The position numbers and the translations under genes are program-made. Below the pieces are notes generated by a model, which was given only the letters and a program-made list of their open reading frames with translations, ran no database searches and was not told the DNA's origin. A stretch of DNA of 51,920 nt. Source: an uncultured Lachnospiraceae bacterium (GTDB lineage: Bacteria > Bacillota > Clostridia > Lachnospirales > Lachnospiraceae). The stretch spans positions 1-51,920 of the forward strand of contig CAJUJY010000022.1 in NCBI GenBank assembly GCA_910586555.1, given 5' to 3'. Below, piece by piece: positions 15,476 through 23,019 of the stretch (position 1 is its first letter; every line of letters starts with the position of its first letter).

Positions 15476-16273
15476 ATGTTTTTAAATACTTTTAAATCTG
15501 ATTTTATAAGGTGTTTTAACTTAAAAAAGATTATATTTATACTGCTTGCATTTGTAATTGTTTTACTGGGCGGGCAGGCCCAATATATAAGTATAGCTGC
15601 AAAGTTCGATTATGAACAGACAGGTGGAATAGTTGAAATTCTAGGAAATGCGTTATCGTTTGATAAGTTTAAAATAGTTATGGTGGTTTTACTGGCAGCA
15701 TTACATACAAACAGTTTTTGCAAAGATGATAATACACATTATATTAGAATGATATTAAACAGGACTAATCCTATATGTTATACACAGGCACGGTTTTTAA
15801 CAAATACAATTATTATTATTTGTATAAGTATACTTGGTTTTTTACTGGCAGCGGCTGTGCTTTTTCCGTTTTTCCCCTTAGTCCCAGTACTTAGGGATTA
15901 TGATTGTTATTATAAAACACTGGCATTAAATTATCCTGTTTTATACCTGCTTCTTATGGGATTCCAGTTTGGAATAGTGGTAGCTGCATTTAGCAGCATA
16001 GGGCTTGTATTTTCTACATTCCAGCCTAATTCCTTTGTAAGCATAGGGCTTACAGGACTTGTATTTTTCCTGTCAGTTTCATATATACCACCAGAGTCAG
16101 TTTTTGATGTCCTTCCTTTAATATCGATGATACCATCATTTATAAAATCAACTGATGCATCACATATACTTAATTTATCCTGGAGCATATTTTACCCGGC
16201 AGTAGTTATATTGGCATGTGGGTATATTTTCTACCGCAGGCTGGACTGGAGGATTGAAAATGGAAACATTTAA
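15476..16273 (+). CDS. ABC-2 type transporter permease subunit
   Basis: 265 aa, about six membrane segments (for example 17-38, 98-130, 150-180, 185-205, 235-255), with a short cytoplasmic start (MFLNTFKSDFIRCFNLKK) typical of ABC-2 permeases of peptide exporters. Ribosome binding site AAGGGGTG. It overlaps the next permease by 14 nt when that gene starts at 16260. With the following permease and ATPase it forms a three-gene exporter fed by the LytTR-controlled locus; substrate probably the secreted product or an antimicrobial peptide (inference). Confidence 0.78.
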   Translation: MFLNTFKSDFIRCFNLKKIIFILLAFVIVLLGGQAQYISIAAKFDYEQTGGIVEILGNALSFDKFKIVMVVLLAALHTNSFCKDDNTHYIRMILNRTNPICYTQARFLTNTIIIICISILGFLLAAAVLFPFFPLVPVLRDYDCYYKTLALNYPVLYLLLMGFQFGIVVAAFSSIGLVFSTFQPNSFVSIGLTGLVFFLSVSYIPPESVFDVLPLISMIPSFIKSTDASHILNLSWSIFYPAVVILACGYIFYRRLDWRIENGNI

Positions 16274-17159
16274 AAGTGCCATGGCATTTTCCTTTTGTAA
16301 TATAAACAGGTGGAAAAAGGATTGCAGGGTATGGCTTGTGCTTTTATTTACCCTGTTCCTTATAATAGAGTATTTAAAAGGATATACAATATATGGAATG
16401 GCGGAGGGTAAGAAAATGACTTTCTGCCTGCTGCCTGTATTGTTCCAGTCAAGTGAAATTTCACTAAGGGCGCCTAAAATATTGTGGCATACAGGTTTTA
16501 TACTTTTATTATGTGATGCGCCTTTCCTTTACCAGAACGCACCATATGTAATTATGCGCAGCGGCAGGAAAAGATGGTGGCTTGGGGAGTGCATGTATAT
16601 TTTTGAAGTAGCCTTTATATATATGCTGTTTATAACAATAGCCAGTTCTGCTGTATCAGTTCCTGTAATTAGTTTTGAAAATGACTGGGGAGAGGCACTG
16701 ACAGATTTCTTATATGGGACAGACACAAAAACAGTGGAAGATTTGTTAAAGCAGTATAAACTTGGTCTGTGGGCGCCAGAAATGGCTGTAAATATGCTAT
16801 ATCCATTTGCAAGCCAGGCATATACATTTTGTACAGGGCTTGCAAGCTTTTTTATACTGGGTCTTCTGGTTTATCTTATAAACCTTGTACAGAAAAATAT
16901 TTTATGGGGGCTTGGTGCAGCTTTTATACTGGTATTTCTTGACCCACTGCTTTCTTTTTCTGCCAAACCTTCAAGATACTGGCTGCACGCATTTTCACCT
17001 GTGTGCTGGACAAGTGTGGAGTGTATAAATATACTGGGAAGCAGGTTTTTTATAAGTATTCCTTTTGTAACAGTAACAAGTTTTATTGTAATAAGTATTT
17101 TGATTATATTAATAGCCTTGTCTTCAAGAAAGATTATGATAGAAACAAGGGAAAGTTAG
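16260..17159 (+). CDS. ABC transporter permease-like membrane protein
   Basis: 299 aa with about six hydrophobic segments and a large outer loop near residues 140-180. The ATG at 16260 (METFKSAMAFSF) is chosen because GGAGG lies 7 nt upstream; an ATG at 16218 has no such site. It is diverged from the preceding permease, so the pair would make a heteromeric channel. Position between a permease and an ATPase gene supports the assignment; no strong family motif is visible. Confidence 0.7.
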   Translation: METFKSAMAFSFCNINRWKKDCRVWLVLLFTLFLIIEYLKGYTIYGMAEGKKMTFCLLPVLFQSSEISLRAPKILWHTGFILLLCDAPFLYQNAPYVIMRSGRKRWWLGECMYIFEVAFIYMLFITIASSAVSVPVISFENDWGEALTDFLYGTDTKTVEDLLKQYKLGLWAPEMAVNMLYPFASQAYTFCTGLASFFILGLLVYLINLVQKNILWGLGAAFILVFLDPLLSFSAKPSRYWLHAFSPVCWTSVECINILGSRFFISIPFVTVTSFIVISILIILIALSSRKIMIETRES

Positions 17160-17179
17160 GGAATGAAGGGGTAGCAGTT

Positions 17180-17806
17180 ATGATAGAAATAAAAAATTTG
17201 TCCAAAATTATAGACGGGAATGTAATTTTAGACAGTATTAATATGGAACTTGATTATGGGAAAATATACGGGCTTGTTGGCAGGAATGGCTGCGGAAAAA
17301 CAATGCTTATGCGCCATATACTTGGCTTTGTATATAGTACAAAGGGAAGCATTATAATAGATGGAAAGGTACTTGGAAAGGATATAGATATGCCTGCAAA
17401 TGTAGGTGCTATTATAGAAAATCCAGGATTTATACCAGAGTACCCAGGGTTTAAAAACCTTAAAATATTAGCTGCCATAAAGGGGAAAATTAAAGACCAG
17501 GAAATCAGGGAAGCTATGGAATTAACAGGGTTAAATCCTGATGAAAAAAAACATGTTGGTAAGTATTCGTTAGGCATGAAACAGCGTCTTGGACTTGCAC
17601 AGGCATTAATGGAAAATCCGGATATTTTATTGTTAGATGAACCTATGAACGGGCTTGATAATGAAGGGGTAAAAGAAATAAGGGAAGTTATCCTTAAAAG
17701 AAAAGAAACAGGAAACCTGATAGTAATAGCAAGCCATAACGAAGAGGATATAAAGGTGCTCTGTGATGAAATATTTTATTTTGATAAAGGAAGGATTATA
17801 GAATAA
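17180..17806 (+). CDS. ABC transporter ATP-binding protein
   Basis: 208 aa. Walker A GRNGCGKT at residues 34-41, signature YSLGMKQRLGLAQ, Walker B ILLLDEPMNGLD, H-loop in IASHNEED. The ATG at 17180 is chosen over an upstream start at 17003 because AAGGGG lies 8 nt before it and the family begins at MIEIKNLSK. It is shorter than usual at the C-terminus, like small exporter ATPases of the bacteriocin/antimicrobial type. Last gene of the putative LytTR-controlled operon. Confidence 0.87.
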   Translation: MIEIKNLSKIIDGNVILDSINMELDYGKIYGLVGRNGCGKTMLMRHILGFVYSTKGSIIIDGKVLGKDIDMPANVGAIIENPGFIPEYPGFKNLKILAAIKGKIKDQEIREAMELTGLNPDEKKHVGKYSLGMKQRLGLAQALMENPDILLLDEPMNGLDNEGVKEIREVILKRKETGNLIVIASHNEEDIKVLCDEIFYFDKGRIIE

Positions 17807-17826
17807 ATACAGGCAGTACATATATT

Positions 17827-17849
17827 GCAGGCAGGTGTTTACTGCCTGC
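17827..17849. repeat. Palindromic hairpin GCAGGCAG/CTGCCTGC, copy 1
   Basis: Perfect 8-bp stem with a 7-nt loop, 20 nt after the ATPase stop. Nearly the same hairpin (same stem, ..tt.a loop, preceded by att) occurs at 22674-22696. No T-run on the plus strand. Confidence 0.6.
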
Positions 17850-17854
17850 AAAAA

Positions 17855-18001
17855 TTATTCTGTTATATCTTTTACAACAGGGCTTTGGAAAACATAAAAC
17901 GGGTCAATATCAATACATTCATATTCATTTCTATTACCATTTATATCCCATGCAACCATATATCCAATTACAGTTAATGCAGAACGGAATATTTTTAGAA
18001 C
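17855..18001 (-). pseudogene. Decayed C-terminal fragment of a minus-strand gene
   Basis: The minus strand is open from about 18036 down to the stop at 17855-17857 and reads protein-like sequence, ending DINGNRNEYECIDID and then VFQSPVVKDITE. There is no ribosome binding site or plausible start; the only ATG (17959) is internal. The family is not recognised. Likely a remnant left by insertion of the neighbouring genes. Confidence 0.35.
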
Positions 18002-18029
18002 TTGAAAATGCGTTAATAGCTGATATAAT
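18002..18029 (+). promoter_or_regulatory. Promoter of the Uma2-like gene
   Basis: TTGAAA (18002-18007), 16-bp spacer, TATAAT (18024-18029), 29 nt before the GTG start. Confidence 0.55.
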
Positions 18030-18058
18030 AAAAATATAGAAAGCCGGGGGTGATATAA

Positions 18059-18568
18059 GTGGATATGCTGCTAATTAAAGATATGGCTAATACCTATATC
18101 GAACATTCAATAGTAATTAATAATTTTGTTACAACGGTTGGAATCCAGCTAAAAAATTCTTTGTGCCGTGTATTTGGTGACAGTGTTAAATATAAGTGGA
18201 TAGAAAATGATAATAAACCAGTTATTCCAGATGTGTCTATAAATTGTGATATAAAGAACAGGCGTTCAACAAATTTTCTGGGTGTGCCCAGATTTATTAT
18301 GGAGGTTTTGTCTGATGCAACAGAAGAATATGACCGCAATGAAAAGATGGAACTGTATAAAAAAGTAGAAGTTGCAGAATACTGGCTTGTTGACTGGAGG
18401 AAAAGGCAAGTAGAAATATATGTATTATCACCTGATGAAAGTTCTGTTGATGAAGCAGAATATAAATTGATGTCAATAGTTACAGAACAAAATAAAGATG
18501 ATTTAAAGATTTATATGTTTCCTAATGTAAAAATTAATTTTGCCCAGTTATTTGATTGTGTGGACTGA
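18059..18568 (+). CDS. Uma2-family putative nuclease (PD-(D/E)XK fold)
   Basis: 169 aa. The core has IPDVSINCD, then FIMEVLSDATEEYDRNEKMELYKK and EYWLVDWRKRQVEIY, the order of acidic/catalytic motifs in Uma2 (DUF820) proteins, which have a restriction-endonuclease-like fold and unknown cellular role. It is about 20 residues shorter than usual at the N-terminus. Start taken as GTG 18059, 8 nt after GGGGG; ATG at 18065 is possible. Own promoter upstream; flanked by unrelated genes. Confidence 0.82.
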   Translation: MDMLLIKDMANTYIEHSIVINNFVTTVGIQLKNSLCRVFGDSVKYKWIENDNKPVIPDVSINCDIKNRRSTNFLGVPRFIMEVLSDATEEYDRNEKMELYKKVEVAEYWLVDWRKRQVEIYVLSPDESSVDEAEYKLMSIVTEQNKDDLKIYMFPNVKINFAQLFDCVD

Positions 18569-18600
18569 CAGGGAAGCAGCAAAGAAATGATGCAGGGTAT

Positions 18601-18629
18601 TTGACTTGCTGTGGCAAATAATGTATACT
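18601..18629 (+). promoter_or_regulatory. Sigma-A promoter of gpmI
   Basis: TTGACT (18601-18606), 17-bp spacer, TATACT (18624-18629), 52 nt before the gpmI start codon. Confidence 0.75.
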
Positions 18630-18681
18630 TTTAATTTAAAGGGAACAATTAATTTAAGTATAAAATAGAAAGGATATTGTT

Positions 18682-20226
18682 ATGAGTAAAAAACCAGTTG
18701 TTTTAATGGTACTTGACGGATATGGGCTGAATGACAGGACAGAAGGAAATGCTATTGCACAGGCTGATACTCCTGTTATGGACAGGCTTATGGCAGAATA
18801 CCCCTTCCAGAAAGGCAATGCAAGCGGGCTTTTTGTAGGGCTTCCTGACGGGCAGATGGGCAATTCTGAAGTAGGGCATATGAATATTGGTGCGGGCCGT
18901 ATTATTTACCAGGAACTTACACGTATTACAAAGGCTATTGAAGAAGGGACATTTTTTGAAAATAAGGCACTTCTTTCTGCAATAGATAATGTTAAAAAGA
19001 ATAATTCAGACCTGCATTTATACGGGCTTTTATCAGATGGCGGTGTGCACAGCCACAATACACACCTTTACGGGCTTCTTGAAATGGCAAAGAGGAACGG
19101 GGTTAAAAATGTATTTATACACACATTCCTTGACGGGCGCGATACACCTCCTGCATCTGGCAAAGGTTTTATTGAAGAATTGCAGGCTAAAATTGATGAG
19201 ATTGGCACAGGAAAAATTGCAAGTGTGCATGGCCGCTATTATGCTATGGACAGGGATAATAACTGGGACCGTGTTGAAAAGGCATATAATGCGCTTGTAA
19301 AAGGAGAGGGCGTCCTTGCTGCTGATGCTGTACAGGCAGTTGCAGATTCTTATGCAAAGGGTGTTAATGATGAGTTTGTTGTGCCAACTGTTATTACAGA
19401 AAATGGCAAACCAGTTGCAACAATTAAGCCGCATGACTCCATTATATTCTTTAACTTCCGTCCTGACAGGGCAAGGGAAATTACACGTACATTCTGTGAT
19501 GAAAGTTTTGATAAATTTGAGCGTGCTAACGGTTTTATGCCTCTCACATATGTATGCTTTACGGATTATGATGAAACAATAGAAAACAAGCAGGTTGCAT
19601 TTGAGAAAGAGGCCATTACAAATACATTTGGTGAATTTCTTGCAGCTAATGGCAAGACACAGTTGCGCCTTGCTGAAACTGAAAAATACGCACATGTAAC
19701 ATTTTTCTTTAATGGCGGGATAGAAGAGCCTAATGAAAATGAAGAGCGTTCACTTGTTAAATCCCCAGATGTAGCAACTTATGATTTAAAACCTGAAATG
19801 AGTGCACCAGAAGTTGGAAAGAGGCTTGACGCTGCAATTACATCTGGCAAATATGATGTTATTGTCATTAATTTTGCAAATCCTGACATGGTAGGGCATA
19901 CAGGTGTAATATCTGCTGCAATAAAGGCTGTTGAACGTATTGACCAGTGTGTCGGCTCTGCTGTTGAAGCTGTAAAAAAGGCAGACGGCGTACTGTTTAT
20001 ATGTGCTGACCACGGCAATGCAGAACAGATGGTGGATTATGAAACAGGTATTCCGTTTACAGCACATACAACTAACCCTGTGCCATTTATACTTGTAAAT
20101 TATGATAAGGATTATACATTGCGTGAAGGCGGCTGCCTTGCAGATATAGTACCAACACTTATTGAAATTATGGGGCTTAAGCAGCCAGAAGAGATGACAG
20201 GCAAGTCACTTCTTGTAAGAAAATAA
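18682..20226 (+). CDS. gpmI: 2,3-bisphosphoglycerate-independent phosphoglycerate mutase
   Basis: 514 aa, the usual length. It interconverts 3- and 2-phosphoglycerate in glycolysis using two metal ions. Visible are the N-terminal metal aspartate in MVLDGYG, catalytic serine S62 in MGNSEVGHMNIG, DGRDTPP, FFNFRPDRARE, and the C-terminal metal-binding NPDMVGHTG and ICADHGNAE. Ribosome binding site AAAGGA before the ATG. Monocistronic with its own promoter; its terminator appears split by a repeat element at 20247-20328. Confidence 0.97.
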   Translation: MSKKPVVLMVLDGYGLNDRTEGNAIAQADTPVMDRLMAEYPFQKGNASGLFVGLPDGQMGNSEVGHMNIGAGRIIYQELTRITKAIEEGTFFENKALLSAIDNVKKNNSDLHLYGLLSDGGVHSHNTHLYGLLEMAKRNGVKNVFIHTFLDGRDTPPASGKGFIEELQAKIDEIGTGKIASVHGRYYAMDRDNNWDRVEKAYNALVKGEGVLAADAVQAVADSYAKGVNDEFVVPTVITENGKPVATIKPHDSIIFFNFRPDRAREITRTFCDESFDKFERANGFMPLTYVCFTDYDETIENKQVAFEKEAITNTFGEFLAANGKTQLRLAETEKYAHVTFFFNGGIEEPNENEERSLVKSPDVATYDLKPEMSAPEVGKRLDAAITSGKYDVIVINFANPDMVGHTGVISAAIKAVERIDQCVGSAVEAVKKADGVLFICADHGNAEQMVDYETGIPFTAHTTNPVPFILVNYDKDYTLREGGCLADIVPTLIEIMGLKQPEEMTGKSLLVRK

Positions 20227-20237
20227 CGTGGTTAAAG

Positions 20238-20342
20238 AACCTGTTGTTTAACCTCATCAAGTAACCAATGCCTGCTTGCAGGCAATCAAAGATTGTTTGA
20301 AATGCGGATTGCGGATATCCGTTTGACAGACAGCAGGTTTTT
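20238..20342 (+). terminator. gpmI terminator, apparently interrupted by a repeat
   Basis: AACCTGTTG (20238-20246) pairs with CAGCAGGTT (20331-20339), followed by a T-run ending at 20342. Between the arms lies dispersed repeat copy B, as if inserted into the loop of an intrinsic terminator. Confidence 0.6.
20247..20328 (+). repeat. Dispersed structured repeat, copy B
   Basis: 82 bp with the family ends tttaacctcatcaagtaa and gcggattgcggatatccg-tttgaca. The middle differs from copy A and carries the hairpins TGCCTGC/GCAGGCA and CAATC/GATTG. Confidence 0.75.
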
Positions 20343-20368
20343 AAAGTAAATTACAGGGGAGGGGTATT

Positions 20369-21052
20369 ATGCTTGATTTAAGCCTTGTTAAAAGGCTTTA
20401 TGCTATTAACAAGTTCCATGGCAGCAAACCTGAAGAAATTAACTATTTAAAACAGAAGTTTGGACAAATACCACAAGTGTTAGAAGAGTTTTACTTAAAA
20501 GCAGGAAATACAGACAGGTTAAACCATGGACAAGATACATGGATTATGCCAAAGGATTATAAAAAATATACATGGCTTGAAGACTTTATTGAAGGTATTG
20601 TACTTCTTAATGAGAACCAGGGGAACTGCCAGGCATATATACGTAATGAGGATTTATCACTGCCTGACCCGCCGGTTTATGTCTGGTATGGGTATGGCGG
20701 AAATGAAGAACCACAGTCCTGCACCAGATCCCTTAGTGAATTTATTATAGCAGCGTCTGCTTATGAAGCAGCTTTTACACTGGAATATAACCCCGAAGAT
20801 TTTTATTATGTAAGTTCTGAGGATTACAGTGAATTTGAATCAAGATTTAATAAATATCCTTTTAAATTAACAAACTGGATAAGCTATGATATAGAAATAA
20901 CATTTTACAATAATGATCCTTATAACCTTATAGCTGCCCTTTACTGTGAAAGTGCTGAAGATGATGGAAGCCAGTTAATTTACGGCGCTGTAAATGAAGA
21001 AGCATATAACAAGCTGGAAAAGGCACTTGAAGGGATTTGTGAACCATTTTAA
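20369..21052 (+). CDS. SUKH-family (SMI1/KNR4) protein
   Basis: 227 aa, acidic and soluble. SUKH features: LKQKFGQIPQVLEEFYLKAGN near residues 28-48, a YVWYGYGGNEE stretch near 105, and a C-terminal helical part. These proteins often neutralise polymorphic toxins; no toxin is adjacent. Ribosome binding site GGGGAGGGG before ATG. It is the second SUKH gene in this window and not a close copy of the first. Its TAA stop lies in the first bases of a dispersed repeat (copy C). Confidence 0.72.
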   Translation: MLDLSLVKRLYAINKFHGSKPEEINYLKQKFGQIPQVLEEFYLKAGNTDRLNHGQDTWIMPKDYKKYTWLEDFIEGIVLLNENQGNCQAYIRNEDLSLPDPPVYVWYGYGGNEEPQSCTRSLSEFIIAASAYEAAFTLEYNPEDFYYVSSEDYSEFESRFNKYPFKLTNWISYDIEITFYNNDPYNLIAALYCESAEDDGSQLIYGAVNEEAYNKLEKALEGICEPF

Positions 21053-21110
21053 CCTTATTAAGCAGCCACTGCCTGTAACAGGCAGTGCGGATTGCAAATA
21101 TCCGCCTGGC
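21048..21110 (+). repeat. Dispersed structured repeat, copy C
   Basis: 63 bp: left end tttaaccttattaagcag, central perfect hairpin CACTGCCTG/CAGGCAGTG, right core gcggattgcaaatatccg. The terminal tttgaca is replaced by cctggct. It abuts the SUKH gene, whose stop codon lies within it. Confidence 0.65.
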
Positions 21111-21121
21111 TTTATAAAAAT

Positions 21122-21165
21122 AAAACAGATGCCGCGTTGCAATGCGGCATCTGTTTTATTTTTTT
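21122..21165. terminator. Bidirectional Rho-independent terminator
   Basis: Perfect 14-bp arms, AAAACAGATGCCGC (21122-21135) and GCGGCATCTGTTTT (21144-21157), with T-runs on both strands. It serves the SUKH gene (+) and the chemoreceptor (-), whose stop codon overlaps its edge. Confidence 0.92.
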
Positions 21166-22511
21166 GAAAGCTGTATTATCCTGCCCATATCTGCAATAAG
21201 CTTCCTTGAATAGCTTCTTGCTTCTATGTAAACCTGTTCTGCCATCTGGTAATCACCATTTTGTATGGCATTTATAACTTTTGTGCCATATCCGTGAAAC
21301 TCTTTATGTTTTTTGCCAAGTCCGTTCCATACAGGTAAAACTTCTGGTATCTTTGGTTCCATGGAATTGTAAAAATGACCAAAACCACATTTGGAAGGAT
21401 CTAGCTGTAATGGCAGGACGGTTTTCCCGTATACCATTTTTTCAAGGTTGTTAAGCCATGTATTATGTGCTGTAATGGCATTTTCCATATAATTTATAAA
21501 TTCATCATTCTCCATATGGTAAAATGCGTCACCAGACATGTTCCCCATCTGCTTTACTGATTCATCAAGTATTTTTTCTATGCTGGCTATAGGTTCTGTT
21601 GATTTCTTTAATTCCTGTTCTACTTCTTGTATAAAGTTTGTACTGTCTATAAGCTGGTTCCCCATTTCTGCCATTGTGTTTGTAATTTCCTCACTAGTAC
21701 TGGCGATGGAATGTATAGCTTCACTGATTTCAGAAATATGCTGTTTGTTATGGTCATTTAATTCCCATACCTGTTCAATTTTTTCTGTCATAGTTCCAAG
21801 GGCATTAATAGTTTCATTGGCACTTTTTGCACTTTTATGTGAGGCATTTTTAATTTCTTCCGCAAAATCCCCCATGCTTCTTGTCAGTTTTTGTGTTTCT
21901 TCTGCAAGCCCCCGTATTTCATTGGCTACCACTGCAAAGCCTTTTCCAGCTTCACCTGCTTTGGCAGCTTCTATAGAAGCATTTAATGCGAGAAGGTTTG
22001 TTTGTAATGATATGGTATCAATACCTGCAATAAGGCCAGCCATGGTATCGATTACTTCAATAAGCCTGTCCATGTCTTCCTGCATTTCCCTGGAATCTTC
22101 TATGGTCTTTCCGGAAAGTTTCTTTATTGTTGTAAGTTCCTCCTGGCTTGTCCCTGTTTTTTTATGTACCTGTTCTGTTCTGGATGAAAGCCCGGTAATT
22201 GTCCTTGCAAGCTCTTCATGCTGGTTACCAGAGTGGACGTTTGCAGATCCCCCGGAAATTGCTTCTGTAGCCTGGGATATTTTATGGTATATATTATTTA
22301 TTTTTGCAGTCTGGTGCTGCATTATAAGGTCGAGGGAACTTATCTGCATAACAGCCTTTATATTTTTCTCAAAAACATCTGCAAACTGCTTCCTGCCATT
22401 ATACAGCCTGTGGTAAATACCATTAATTACAGGAGCTTTAGTATAATCGGCTTCTTTTAATTCTGAAACTGCTTTTAGCAGTGTATTCTTTTTACTTTCC
22501 AATGGCATCAT
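21156..22511 (-). CDS. Cytoplasmic methyl-accepting chemotaxis protein with CZB domain
   Basis: 451 aa without membrane segments. The middle (about residues 95-300) is a chemoreceptor signalling domain with the hairpin tip IDTISLQTNLLALNASIEAA and FAVVANEIRGLAEE. The C-terminal 130 residues match a zinc-binding CZB domain: AHNTWLNNLE, DPSKCGFGHFYNS, KKHKEFHGYG, giving the His/Cys zinc ligands. Soluble CZB receptors sense zinc or oxidants such as hypochlorous acid and control CheA. The start has GGAGGT upstream. No che genes are nearby. Confidence 0.93.
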   Translation of the reverse strand: MMPLESKKNTLLKAVSELKEADYTKAPVINGIYHRLYNGRKQFADVFEKNIKAVMQISSLDLIMQHQTAKINNIYHKISQATEAISGGSANVHSGNQHEELARTITGLSSRTEQVHKKTGTSQEELTTIKKLSGKTIEDSREMQEDMDRLIEVIDTMAGLIAGIDTISLQTNLLALNASIEAAKAGEAGKGFAVVANEIRGLAEETQKLTRSMGDFAEEIKNASHKSAKSANETINALGTMTEKIEQVWELNDHNKQHISEISEAIHSIASTSEEITNTMAEMGNQLIDSTNFIQEVEQELKKSTEPIASIEKILDESVKQMGNMSGDAFYHMENDEFINYMENAITAHNTWLNNLEKMVYGKTVLPLQLDPSKCGFGHFYNSMEPKIPEVLPVWNGLGKKHKEFHGYGTKVINAIQNGDYQMAEQVYIEARSYSRKLIADMGRIIQLSKK

Positions 22512-22536
22512 AATACCTCCGGTTGCATTTTATCAC

Positions 22537-22565
22537 ATAATAAACTATACTTTACATTTTTGCAA
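22537..22565 (-). promoter_or_regulatory. Promoter of the chemoreceptor gene
   Basis: On the minus strand: TTGCAA (22565-22560), 17-bp spacer, TATTAT (22542-22537), 25 nt before the ATG. Confidence 0.6.
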
Positions 22566-22673
22566 CCTTTTTATCTGTAAATGTATTATACATTTTTTTA
22601 TAGTATAATTAAACCTGGAATATTTTCCAGCAAGGCGGATATTTACAATACATATTCCAGACGGCCAGAAATT

Positions 22674-22696
22674 GCAGGCAGGCATTAACTGCCTGC
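22674..22696. repeat. Palindromic hairpin GCAGGCAG/CTGCCTGC, copy 2
   Basis: Same stem as at 17827-17849, with a 7-nt loop gcattaa. It lies just beyond the PadR gene's 3' end and may act as an mRNA 3' hairpin. Confidence 0.6.
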
Positions 22697-22710
22697 TTAA
22701 AAACCAGTTT

Positions 22711-23019
22711 TTACATTCCTAGCTGTGCTATTATTTCTTTTAACTTGTTCCAGTCATATATATGGTTTTCAAGCATTTTAATGCCGTCGGGTGTTATTTT
22801 GTAATATTTTCTTTTTGGCCCGCATGATTCCTCACCATAATATATACCAGCAGAACCTTCCTTTTTTAGCCTTCTTAGAATTGCATAAAATGTGCTGTCA
22901 TTTACTTCCGGAAATAATAATTTCATTTCCTTCATAAGATTATATCCATAATAGTCTTTTTGTGATAGTTTATATAACAGGCACATTTCAAGGACACCTT
23001 TTTTAATCTGTGCATCCAA
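22711..23019 (-). CDS. PadR-family transcriptional regulator
   Basis: 102 aa, the usual size of short PadR proteins: winged helix with YGYNLMKEM and STFYAILRRLKKEG, then the wing in PKRKYYKITPDG. The start is TTG at 23019 with GGAGGG 8 nt upstream. It overlaps the end of the HAAS-domain gene by 17 nt, so the two are translationally coupled, the regulator being second. It probably represses this operon and responds to cell-envelope compounds (family knowledge). Confidence 0.92.
   Translation of the reverse strand: MDAQIKKGVLEMCLLYKLSQKDYYGYNLMKEMKLLFPEVNDSTFYAILRRLKKEGSAGIYYGEESCGPKRKYYKITPDGIKMLENHIYDWNKLKEIIAQLGM

Noticed and set aside
18002..18029. A fourth LytTR-type promoter ahead of the Uma2-like gene, since it has ttgaaaa and a catttatat upstream
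   Set aside because: The spacer is 16 bp, the -10 is TATAAT, and no pair of repeats lies at 21-bp period next to the -35 (the catttatat is 64 bp away). It is listed as an ordinary promoter.
19033..19695. A 220-codon minus-strand frame within gpmI
   Set aside because: Antisense to an intact gpmI with all catalytic motifs; no start signals.
21538..22416. A 292-codon plus-strand frame opposite the chemoreceptor gene
   Set aside because: It lies entirely antisense to a gene with clear chemoreceptor and CZB motifs; composition is Ser/Ile/Phe-rich as expected from an antisense shadow, and there is no ribosome binding site.
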